From positions 1 through 22,716 of the forward strand of contig JABMNB010000338.1 of NCBI GenBank assembly GCA_013205335.1: a stretch of DNA of 22,716 bases, written 5' to 3'. The position numbers and the translations under genes are program-made. This DNA is from Rhodospirillales bacterium. GTDB lineage: Bacteria; Pseudomonadota; Alphaproteobacteria; Reyranellales; Reyranellaceae. Shown here one piece after another: positions 6,568 through 12,860 of this stretch (its first letter is position 1; each line of letters begins with the position of its first letter). The notes below the pieces were generated by a model. It made no database searches, was not told where the DNA came from, and was given only the letters and a program-made list of their open reading frames with translations.

Positions 6568-7746
6568 TCAAGCCGACAGCGACTTGATTGCAGCGTCGAC
6601 GCCGCCCGGCACGAACGGTACGCCCGAGGCCTTCATGGCGAGTTCGGTCGTGGCGAGGCAGCCCAGCAGCATCGGCTCGTTGAGATCGCCCATGTGGCCG
6701 ATGCGGAACATCTTGCCCATCATCTTGCCGAGCCCGCCGCCCAGCGACAGGTTGAAGCGATCGACGGCGGCCTTGCGCATCGGATCCGAGCTGACGCCTT
6801 CGGGCATGGCGACGGCGGTCACCGAGTTCGAGAGGCGCTCCTCGTTCTGACAGAAGAGCTGCGGGCCCTTGCCGTCGGAGCCCCACACGCGGACGGCGGC
6901 GCGAGTGGCCTCGGCCAGGCGCGCATGGCGTGCGAAGACGGCGTCGAGGCCCTCTTCTTCCAGCATTTTCAGTGATTCCTGCAGGCCGAAAAACATGTGG
7001 ACGGGTGCCGTGCCGACGAACTTCTGCGGCGCGCGGCCGGTCATCATCTCCCAGCTCCAGTAGTGGCGCGGCGTCTTGGACTTGCGGGACACTTCCAGTG
7101 CCTTGTTGCTGACGCCGGTCAGCGACATGCCGGTGGGCAGCATCAGGCCCTTCTGGCTGCCGCCGACGGTGAGGTCGATGCCCCAGGCGTCCATCTTGTA
7201 TTCCATGCTGGCGAGGGACGAGATCGTGTCGCTGAGCAGCAGCGCCGGGTGCTTGGCTTCGTCGATGGCGCGACGCACTTCGGCCAGCGGCAGCACCATG
7301 CCCGTCGCGGTCTCGTTGTGGACGGTGAGCACCGCCTTGATCCTGTGCTCCTTGTCGGCGGCGAGGCGCTCGGCGATCCTGGAGATGTCGGCGCCCTTGC
7401 GCTGGTCGGCGGCGATCGTCTCGACCTTTATGTCGAGATGGTGGGCCATTTCGGTCCAGCTCTCCGAGAAGTAGCCGGTCTCGACCATCAGCACCGTTTC
7501 ACCGGGGGAGAACAGGTTGGCGAGCGCGGCTTCCCAGGCGCCGTGGCCGGTCGAGGTGTAGAGAAACAGGTTCTGGTCGGTCTTGAGCACGCGCTTCACG
7601 CCGTTGTGGCAGGCGTGGTGAATCGCGACGAACTCCTCGGACATGAAATCGATTACGGGCCGGTCCATGGCCCGGAGTACGCGATCGGGAATGTTGGTCG
7701 GGCCGGGATTGTTGAAGAATTGGCGGCCACGGGGCTTGGCGTTCAC
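6568..7746 (-). CDS. Class V aminotransferase, serine-glyoxylate/alanine-glyoxylate type
   Basis: The 392-residue protein has the class V fold-type I PLP pattern: 'NNPGPTNIPDRVLRAM' near the N-terminus (12-27), 'TSTGHGAWEAAL' (64-75), 'VHNETATG' (142-149), the cofactor-binding aspartate D173 in 'LLSDTISSL', and the Schiff-base lysine K199 in 'GGSQKGLMLPTG'. 'RIGHMGDLNEPMLLG' near the C-terminus is typical of serine-glyoxylate aminotransferases. These convert serine or alanine plus glyoxylate to hydroxypyruvate or pyruvate plus glycine in one-carbon and photorespiratory-type metabolism; related enzymes use other amino donors, so the exact pair is not certain. The start is a GTG (7744-7746) preceded by GGAGGAA. 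It is divergent from the class III aminotransferase gene, with a 100-bp gap. Confidence 0.9.
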   Translation of the reverse strand: MNAKPRGRQFFNNPGPTNIPDRVLRAMDRPVIDFMSEEFVAIHHACHNGVKRVLKTDQNLFLYTSTGHGAWEAALANLFSPGETVLMVETGYFSESWTEMAHHLDIKVETIAADQRKGADISRIAERLAADKEHRIKAVLTVHNETATGMVLPLAEVRRAIDEAKHPALLLSDTISSLASMEYKMDAWGIDLTVGGSQKGLMLPTGMSLTGVSNKALEVSRKSKTPRHYWSWEMMTGRAPQKFVGTAPVHMFFGLQESLKMLEEEGLDAVFARHARLAEATRAAVRVWGSDGKGPQLFCQNEERLSNSVTAVAMPEGVSSDPMRKAAVDRFNLSLGGGLGKMMGKMFRIGHMGDLNEPMLLGCLATTELAMKASGVPFVPGGVDAAIKSLSA

Positions 7747-7846
7747 GGCGTTCCTCCGGTCTTGGGTAGCCGGACTCTGGCGCGAGGCCCTTGGCGAAAC
7801 AAGCTAGACAAGCGATGCTCAGCCATTAGCTGGGTTGAGGGCAGGT

Positions 7847-9250
7847 ATGACCGTGCAAAAGAACGATTCATCGCAGACGAACTCCGCCATCGTGGCCGAC
7901 TACAAGGCCCGGACCGGCAAATCGGCGGCTCTCTTCGAGCGTGCACACAAGGTGCTGCCGAGCGGCATCACCCACGATGCACGCTATCTCGACCCGTATT
8001 CGATCCACGTGTCGCGCGCCGCCGGCCCGCGCAAGTGGGACGTCGATGGCAACGAGTATGTCGATTATTTCGGCGGCCACGGCGCCATGCTTCTCGGCCA
8101 TTCGCACCCCGCCGTCGTCGAGGCGGTGAAGCGCCAGATCGAGCTTGGCACGCATTACGGCTCCAGCCACGAAATGGAAGTGCGCTGGGCGGAGCTGGTC
8201 TGCGAGCTGACACCGTGCGCCGAGAGGGTCCGCTTCACCGCGTCGGGAACCGAGGCTTCGCACATGGCGATCCGCCTGGCGCGCGCCCACACGGGCAAGG
8301 ACAAGATCCTCCGCTTTGTCGGCCACTTCCACGGCTGGCACGACCATGTGACGGCGGGCGCGGGCGCGACCTATGACGGCGGCACGACTCCCGGTGTGCC
8401 GCAGGAAGTGAGCTCGCTCTCGATCGTCATGCCGAGCAGCGACACCGCCTCGGTCGTGAAGGTGATCGAGGAACGCGACGACATCGCGGCCGTCATGTTC
8501 GAGCCGTCGGGTGCGTCGTGGGGCCAGGTGCCGCTGCCGCCGGGCTTCATCCAGGCGGTGCGCGATGCCACCACCAGGAAGGGCGTCGTCATGCTGATGG
8601 ACGAGGTCATCACCGGCTATCGCTGGTCCTCGGGCGGCGCGCAGAAGGCGTTCGGCATCACACCCGACCTCTGCATCCAGGCCAAGATCGTCGCCGGCGG
8701 CCTGCCGGGCGGCGCGGTCTCGGGCAAACGCGAGATCATGGACCGCATCGATCACGTCGCGACCGCGGCCCGCAAGATCGAGCGCATTCTCCATCCCGGC
8801 ACCTTCAACGCCAACCCGCTGTCGGCTGCTGCGGCCGTCACCGCGCTGTCGCTGGTGCGTGACGAGAACCTTGCCGAGAAGGCCAACAAAACCGCGGCCG
8901 AATTGCGTGCGGCGCTGACCGAGGTGCTGGTGCAGGAGGGTGTGCCGTGGGGCATCTACGGCCAGAGCTCGACCTTCCTGATCTATCCCAACCCGTTTGG
9001 CGATCAGATCGATCCCGCGACCTTCGATCCGCACAAGGTGCCGATCGAGAAGCTCAAGGGCGCGCGCGGCGCGGGGCCCCTCACCGGCAAGATCCGCATG
9101 GGCCTCATGGCACACGGCGTCGACGTCATGGGCTCGCCGGGCGGCTTCGTCTCGGCGACGCATGGCGGTGCGGAGATCGAGAAGACGGTCCACGCGCTGC
9201 GTCAGACCGTCCGCGCGCTCAAGGCCGAGCGCGAAGTGAAGGCGGCTTAG
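7847..9250 (+). CDS. Class III aminotransferase, glutamate-1-semialdehyde aminomutase-like
   Basis: The 467-residue PLP enzyme has 'VLPSGITHDAR' (36-46), 'FTASGTEASHMAIRLARAHTG' (130-150), 'GHFHGWHD' (159-166), 'MDEVITGYR' with PLP-contacting D252, and the expected Schiff-base lysine K280 in 'QAKIVAGGLPGG'. The family converts glutamate-1-semialdehyde to 5-aminolevulinate or transaminates other semialdehydes and amino acids. Being longer than a typical HemL (about 430 residues), and with a diverged N-terminus, it is more likely a catabolic paralogue than the haem enzyme, which is inference. I start at the ATG at 7847 (GGGCAGG just upstream) rather than at a TTG four codons earlier. It is divergent from the class V aminotransferase gene and 93 bp upstream of the SMP-30-like gene, with a palindromic repeat between. 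Confidence 0.9.
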   Translation: MTVQKNDSSQTNSAIVADYKARTGKSAALFERAHKVLPSGITHDARYLDPYSIHVSRAAGPRKWDVDGNEYVDYFGGHGAMLLGHSHPAVVEAVKRQIELGTHYGSSHEMEVRWAELVCELTPCAERVRFTASGTEASHMAIRLARAHTGKDKILRFVGHFHGWHDHVTAGAGATYDGGTTPGVPQEVSSLSIVMPSSDTASVVKVIEERDDIAAVMFEPSGASWGQVPLPPGFIQAVRDATTRKGVVMLMDEVITGYRWSSGGAQKAFGITPDLCIQAKIVAGGLPGGAVSGKREIMDRIDHVATAARKIERILHPGTFNANPLSAAAAVTALSLVRDENLAEKANKTAAELRAALTEVLVQEGVPWGIYGQSSTFLIYPNPFGDQIDPATFDPHKVPIEKLKGARGAGPLTGKIRMGLMAHGVDVMGSPGGFVSATHGGAEIEKTVHALRQTVRALKAEREVKAA

Positions 9251-9256
9251 GCGGCT

Positions 9257-9328
9257 GGGGGCGCGCGACTCCAGTCGCGCGTCTTCGTTGCTGAAACAAT
9301 GATCGCGCCACTGGAGTGGCGCGCCCCC
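9257..9328. repeat. Paired-hairpin inverted repeat (family 3)
   Basis: A 19-base arm, GGGGGCGCGCGACTCCAGT at 9257-9275, is complementary at 18 of 19 positions to 9310-9328, with 34 bases between. Each arm also folds locally: GCGCGACTCCAGTCGCGC on the left, GCGCCACTGGAGTGGCGC on the right. The transcript could therefore form either two small hairpins or one large one. It lies between the class III aminotransferase and the SMP-30-like gene and ends 15 bp before the latter's start, so it may act on read-through or on mRNA stability. Confidence 0.75.
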
Positions 9329-9343
9329 GGCGGGAGATCGAAC

Positions 9344-10264
9344 ATGTACGGAATGACGAAGCCCGTTCCCGCGACGGAATTCACGCGGCTGCCGGACAGG
9401 TTCCGCAAGCCCGGGCGCACCGCGTGGGGCGATGCCAATGCGGTGGGGCAGATGCTCGATTCCTTTCTCGAAGGGCCGAGCTTCGATCGCGCGGGCAATC
9501 TCTACGTCACCGACATTCCGTTCGGCCGCATCTTCCGCATCAGCCCCGAAGGCGAGTGGACGCTGGTGAGCGAATACGATGGCTGGCCGAACGGGCTCAA
9601 GATCCACAAGGACGGCCGCATCTTCGTCACCGACTACAAGCGCGGCATCGTCCTGCTCGATCCGGCGACCGGCAAGGTGACCCCACTGCTCGAGACGCGC
9701 GGTTCCGAGAGCTTCAAGGGCGTGAACGACCTGTTCTTCGCTGCCAACGGCGATCTCTATTTCACCGACCAGGGGCAGACCGGCCTGCACGACCCGACGG
9801 GCCGCGTCTATCGCTACGACACCGCGGGCAGGCTCGCGATGCTGTTGGATACCGTGCCGAGCCCCAACGGGCTGGTGATGAACAAGGCCGAGACCGTGCT
9901 GTATGTCGGCGTCACGCGCGGCAACGCCGTGTGGCGCCTGCCGTTGATGGGCGACGGCACGGCGAGCAAGGTCGGGCTGTTCATCCAGATGAGCGGCGGC
10001 CATGCCGGTCCCGACGGCATGGCGCTCGACGAGGAGGGCGGGCTGGTGATCGCCCATCCCAGCACCACGGTCTGGCGCTTTGACGCTCTCGGCCGGCCGA
10101 CGCATCACGTCGATTGCGGTGACGATATCTTCTGCACCAACGTCGCGTTCTCAGGCCGCGACCTCTACGTCGTGGTGTCGCGCCGCAGCGAGAAGATCGC
10201 GGCCGGCACCATCCTCAAGGCGACCATGCCCGTGCCCGGCAAGGCGATGTTCTCGCACGCCTAG
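9344..10264 (+). CDS. SMP-30/gluconolactonase-like beta-propeller protein
   Basis: The 306-residue protein has the six-bladed propeller pattern of the SMP-30/gluconolactonase/LRE family. Likely divalent-metal ligands are E43 in 'FLEGPSFD', N165 in 'PSPNGLVM' and D214 in 'GPDGMALD'; 'GVNDLFFAANGDLYFTD' (116-132) is a further conserved blade. Relatives are lactonases that open sugar or other cyclic esters. The frame extends upstream to an ATG at 9299, inside the palindromic repeat; I chose 9344 because GGGAGA lies about 8 bases before it and the upstream residues are repeat translation. An ATG at 9353 is also possible. It follows the class III aminotransferase gene in the same direction and may share its transcript. 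Confidence 0.88.
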   Translation: MYGMTKPVPATEFTRLPDRFRKPGRTAWGDANAVGQMLDSFLEGPSFDRAGNLYVTDIPFGRIFRISPEGEWTLVSEYDGWPNGLKIHKDGRIFVTDYKRGIVLLDPATGKVTPLLETRGSESFKGVNDLFFAANGDLYFTDQGQTGLHDPTGRVYRYDTAGRLAMLLDTVPSPNGLVMNKAETVLYVGVTRGNAVWRLPLMGDGTASKVGLFIQMSGGHAGPDGMALDEEGGLVIAHPSTTVWRFDALGRPTHHVDCGDDIFCTNVAFSGRDLYVVVSRRSEKIAAGTILKATMPVPGKAMFSHA

Positions 10265-10274
10265 GATTTATCTA

Positions 10275-10661
10275 CTATTTGGCGATCGGGTCGTAGCCGT
10301 AGTCGAAGGTTAGCTCTTCGCCCCTCGAGACGCGGCGTATGGACCACGCCTCGACCATCCAGCGATCGTGGACCTGGAGCATCCGCCATTCACAGTTCGG
10401 CTCCGGATCGTGGTTGATCAGGGAGATATGACCGATCGCGACAAGGCCGCGTCGGGAGTTGAGAGGGTGGTCGAAGTAGTTTCCGTTCAGGACAGTCTCG
10501 GTCACGTGCCTGATGTCCCGCTTGGGCAGCTCCCAGGTGAAGCAGTCATCGATCTTGGTGCGCCGATCGATGACAGAGCATGCGGTGAGCCCGAGGCCAC
10601 GACCAGGTATCGCAGTGACCTGATACGGCCGGAGGGTGAGAGGGGTTTTAACGCGCTTCAC
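10275..10661 (-). CDS. Small SET-domain protein (putative protein lysine methyltransferase)
   Basis: The 128-residue protein is essentially only a SET domain. It shows 'GRGLGL' (20-25, as in the G-x-G-x-x-A opening of SET domains), 'LINHDPEPNCEW' (81-92, matching the N-H-x-x-x-P-N cofactor motif with N83, H84 and N89), and 'GEELTFDYGYD' (114-124), with Y121 as the likely catalytic tyrosine. The pseudoknot formed by the last two motifs is the hallmark of the fold. It would use S-adenosylmethionine to methylate lysine side chains; the substrate is unknown. The start is a GTG (10659-10661) with a weak ribosome binding site, so the exact N-terminus is uncertain. No pre-SET or post-SET cysteine cluster is present. 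It is convergent with the SMP-30-like gene (10 bp). Confidence 0.82.
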   Translation of the reverse strand: MKRVKTPLTLRPYQVTAIPGRGLGLTACSVIDRRTKIDDCFTWELPKRDIRHVTETVLNGNYFDHPLNSRRGLVAIGHISLINHDPEPNCEWRMLQVHDRWMVEAWSIRRVSRGEELTFDYGYDPIAK

Positions 10662-10701
10662 TTGCTGGCGGCTTCTGGAACTCTATGTACTTGCAAGGGG
10701 C

Positions 10702-10866
10702 TCACTTCTTTCCAAACAGCCGCGTGCGGATAATGAGGTGGCAATACTCGATCACCCTGTGGCCGATCAAGTGTTCGAAGCACCCCAGGCGCTGAATCCC
10801 CGCAGACACACCGATCGGTGGCTCTCGAGTAGCAATGGCCGTGCCGATCAGCGGCAAGAGCGTGTA
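10702..10866 (-). pseudogene. Possible 3' remnant of an unidentified gene
   Basis: On the minus strand a frame ending in TGA at 10702-10704 reads as a protein-like C-terminus of about 54 residues, including 'LIGTAIATREPPIGVSAGIQ' and 'LIGHRVIEYCHLIIR', ending 'TRLFGKK'. No ATG start is visible in this piece, and upstream the frame runs antisense into the acetyltransferase gene. Codon choice and residue mix look coding, but I recognise no family. It is 40 bp upstream of the SET gene on the same strand. It could be the end of a gene whose front was lost when the present neighbour arrived, or chance. It fills most of the 217-bp gap 10662-10878. Confidence 0.28.
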
Positions 10867-10878
10867 TAGTCGGGCCCG

Positions 10879-11316
10879 ATGATCACCATCGGAAAGCTCG
10901 AACCGTCCGACCGCGCGCAATGGGAAGTGCTGTTCCGCGGCTACATGGATTTCTACGAGCGCTCGCTGCCGCAGGAGATGTACGACCGCGCGTGGAACGA
11001 GTTCGCGAAAGACACGCGTATGCACGCGCTGGGCGCCCGCCTCGACGGGCGGCTGGTCGGCATCACGCACTTCCTGATCCACGCCAACACGTCGTCCGAC
11101 GACGTCTGCTATCTGCAGGACCTGTTCACCTCGGCCGAGGTGCGCGGCAAGGGCGTGGCGCGGGCGCTCATCCAGGCCGTCGCCGACTGGGCGAAGGCGC
11201 AAGGCTGCCCGCGCCTCTATTGGCAGACGCAGGCAAGCAACACGACGGCGCGGCTCCTCTACGACAAGATGGCCGTGAACCGCGGCTTCATTCGCTACGA
11301 TATCGAGTTGGCCTGA
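10879..11316 (+). CDS. GNAT-family N-acetyltransferase
   Basis: The 145-residue protein matches a single GNAT domain. 'YLQDLFTSAEVRGKGVARALI' (78-98) is motif A, with the acetyl-CoA pyrophosphate loop R89-G90-K91-G92-V93-A94. 'LYWQTQASNTTARLLYDKM' (113-131) is motif B, where the N-x-x-A-x-x-L-Y pattern is typical. It transfers an acetyl group from acetyl-CoA to an amine; the acceptor cannot be told from sequence. The ATG at 10879 fits the usual N-terminus ('ITIGKLEPSDRAQWEVLF'). A perfect hairpin (11325-11348) follows the stop by 8 bases. The next gene is convergent. Confidence 0.9.
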   Translation: MITIGKLEPSDRAQWEVLFRGYMDFYERSLPQEMYDRAWNEFAKDTRMHALGARLDGRLVGITHFLIHANTSSDDVCYLQDLFTSAEVRGKGVARALIQAVADWAKAQGCPRLYWQTQASNTTARLLYDKMAVNRGFIRYDIELA

Positions 11317-11324
11317 CTCATGTT

Positions 11325-11348
11325 CCTCTCCCCCAATCGGGGGAGAGG
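11325..11348. terminator. Perfect 10-bp hairpin between convergent genes
   Basis: CCTCTCCCCC at 11325-11334 pairs perfectly with GGGGGAGAGG at 11339-11348 around a 4-base loop (AATC). It sits between the stop codons of the convergent acetyltransferase and RidA-like genes, so it could terminate transcription from both sides. There is no T-run, so it may instead be a short relative of the G-rich dispersed repeats. Confidence 0.55.
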
Positions 11349-11359
11349 AGTTTGAAAGT

Positions 11360-11761
11360 TCAGCGCCTGCCCTTGCCGATGTAGGCAATGGCCTCGATCT
11401 CGACGAGGATTTCGGGTGCGGCCAGCGCGCTCACCTCGACCAGCGTCGAGGCGGGAAAGTCGCCGGTGAAGAATTCGCGCCGCGCTTCCCAGACCCTGGT
11501 GTTGTTGGAGATCTCGGTGAGGAACACGGTGATCTTCACGACATCGGACATGGCGCCGCCGGCCGCCTCGACCAGCGACTTGATCTTGCCGAAGATCACC
11601 TTGGCCTGGGCGTATTCGTCCATCGACGCCAGCGCCGTGGGATCGGCGCCGCGTGCGGTCATGCCGGAGACATAGGCGACGCCGTCGACCACCAGGCAGT
11701 TCGACCAGCGCTCGGCCGGCGGTTCGGCGACATCGGGTGAGATCACGCGGCGGATGGTCAT
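11360..11761 (-). CDS. RidA/YjgF-family protein without the signature arginine
   Basis: The 133-residue protein has RidA-family features: 'VVDGVAYVSGMTA' (24-36), 'VVKITVFLTEI' (74-84) and the closing 'EILVEIEAIAYIG' (117-129). In RidA, Arg105 binds the carboxylate of the enamine/imine intermediates it deaminates; here the aligned position in 'FPASTLVEV' is Ser105. It is therefore unlikely to be a canonical 2-iminopropanoate deaminase and fits better with Rid subfamilies found in catabolic clusters. The start has CCTGGAGGAGA upstream. It lies 21 bp after the Bug receptor gene on the same strand, so the two probably form an operon, perhaps handling a nitrogenous or cyclic substrate (inference). 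Confidence 0.9.
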   Translation of the reverse strand: MTIRRVISPDVAEPPAERWSNCLVVDGVAYVSGMTARGADPTALASMDEYAQAKVIFGKIKSLVEAAGGAMSDVVKITVFLTEISNNTRVWEARREFFTGDFPASTLVEVSALAAPEILVEIEAIAYIGKGRR

Positions 11762-11782
11762 ATCGTCTCCTCCAGGTTCTGG

Positions 11783-12754
11783 TCAGCCGGGCTTTGCGCC
11801 CGAAGCTTTCACGACCGGCGTCCACTTGTCGATCTCGTCCTGGATGAAACGCGTCACCTGGGCGGGCGTCATGGTGCTGCCCTCGGCTCCGATCTCCTCC
11901 CAGCGCTTGACGACGGCGGGCTCCTTCAGCACGGCCTGAATGTCGGTCGCCAGTCGGTCGACGATGAACTGCGGCGTGTTCGCGGGCACCGAGATGCCGA
12001 ACCAGGAATAGGAGATCAGGTCCGGGTAGCCCAGCTCCTTCATCGTCGGCACGTCGGGAAAGGCGGGGCTGCGCGTCTCGCCGCTCACCGCAAGCGCGTT
12101 CACCTTGCCGGCCTTGATGTGCGGCGCCGCCGAGGGCAGCGAGTCGAACATCACCGGCACGTTGCCCGCGATCGTGTCGATCATGGCGGGGCCGGCGCCG
12201 CGATAGGGAACGTGGACCAGACCGGCGCTGATCACCTGTTCGAGGCGCGCGCCCAGCAGATGGTTGCTCGAGCCCGCGCCCGAGGTCGCGTAGGAGACCT
12301 TGCCGGGATTGGCCTTGGCGTAGTCGACGAACTCCCTGAAGGTCTTGGCTTGGAAATTCGGATTGGCGACCAGGACGCTGGGGTTGGTCGAAGCGATGGA
12401 GACGTGGATGAAATCGCCCATCGGATCGAAGTCGCCGCCGCCATAGAGCGTGGGCGAGATCGACAGGCCCGAGATCACCGACATCAGCAACGTGTAACCG
12501 TCGGGGGCTGCCTTGGCGACGATCGCGGTGCCGACCATCGCGCCCTTGCCGGGCTTGTTGTCGACGATGATGTTCTGCCCGAGCTTCTGGCCGAGATATT
12601 CGGCGACCATGCGGGCCACGACGTCGGTGGTGCCGCCGGGCGCATAGGGCACGACGAGTTTTATGGGTTTGCTGGGCCACGGCGGACTTTGCGCGGCAGC
12701 CGGAGAGGAGGCGACGGCGAGCGTCGCGGCGATGAGCGAACGGCGATTGAGCAT
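11783..12754 (-). CDS. Tripartite tricarboxylate transporter substrate-binding protein (Bug/TctC family)
   Basis: The 323-residue periplasmic receptor begins with MLNRRS, a hydrophobic core, and a likely signal-peptidase site after A-A-A near residue 21. Bug-family hallmarks are 'PIKLVVPYAPGGTTDVVAR' (about 30-48), 'IIVDNKPGKGAMVGT' (about 62-76), 'HVPYRGAGPAMIDTIAGNV' and 'SWFGISVPANTP'. These proteins bind carboxylates, aromatic acids or nicotinate-like compounds, usually for a TctAB permease; no TctA or TctB gene is in the window, so this is an orphan receptor as far as can be seen. Bug genes are often next to enzymes for the same ligand, so the downstream RidA-like gene and the divergent acyl-CoA synthetase may hint at its use. 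The ribosome binding site is weak. Confidence 0.93.
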   Translation of the reverse strand: MLNRRSLIAATLAVASSPAAAQSPPWPSKPIKLVVPYAPGGTTDVVARMVAEYLGQKLGQNIIVDNKPGKGAMVGTAIVAKAAPDGYTLLMSVISGLSISPTLYGGGDFDPMGDFIHVSIASTNPSVLVANPNFQAKTFREFVDYAKANPGKVSYATSGAGSSNHLLGARLEQVISAGLVHVPYRGAGPAMIDTIAGNVPVMFDSLPSAAPHIKAGKVNALAVSGETRSPAFPDVPTMKELGYPDLISYSWFGISVPANTPQFIVDRLATDIQAVLKEPAVVKRWEEIGAEGSTMTPAQVTRFIQDEIDKWTPVVKASGAKPG

Positions 12755-12773
12755 CGTTCGATCATAGCCTTGT

Positions 12774-12841
12774 TGTCACCCTGAGCGAAGTGAAGGGCCT
12801 TTCGATGCAACAGGAGCTCCCTCGCTTCGCTCGGGGAGGCA
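12774..12841. repeat. Dispersed palindromic repeat (family 1, copy 2)
   Basis: TGTCACCCTGAGCGAAG at 12774-12790 is complementary at about 14 of 17 positions to 12825-12841. The left end also matches the unit at 3429-3452 at about 20 of 24 positions. It sits in the 106-bp space between the divergent Bug receptor and acyl-CoA synthetase genes, where their promoters should be, so it may overlap regulatory sequence. No other operator is evident in this gap. Confidence 0.65.
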
Positions 12842-12860
12842 GCTATGGTCTACTCGACCG

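Noticed and set aside
9299..9343. Upstream ATG for the SMP-30-like gene.
   Set aside because: These codons lie inside the palindromic repeat and lack a suitable ribosome binding site; the ATG at 9344 has one.
7868..10108. A 746-codon open frame on the minus strand.
   Set aside because: It is antisense to the class III aminotransferase and SMP-30-like genes, both of which have complete active-site motifs. Its translation is Arg/His/Asp-rich and low in recognisable motifs, as expected from the mirror of high-GC coding DNA.
11295..12680. A 461-codon minus-strand frame across the RidA-like and Bug receptor genes.
   Set aside because: It is in a different frame from both genes, which have convincing motifs, signal peptide and ribosome binding site. 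The product is a composition-biased Arg-rich shadow.
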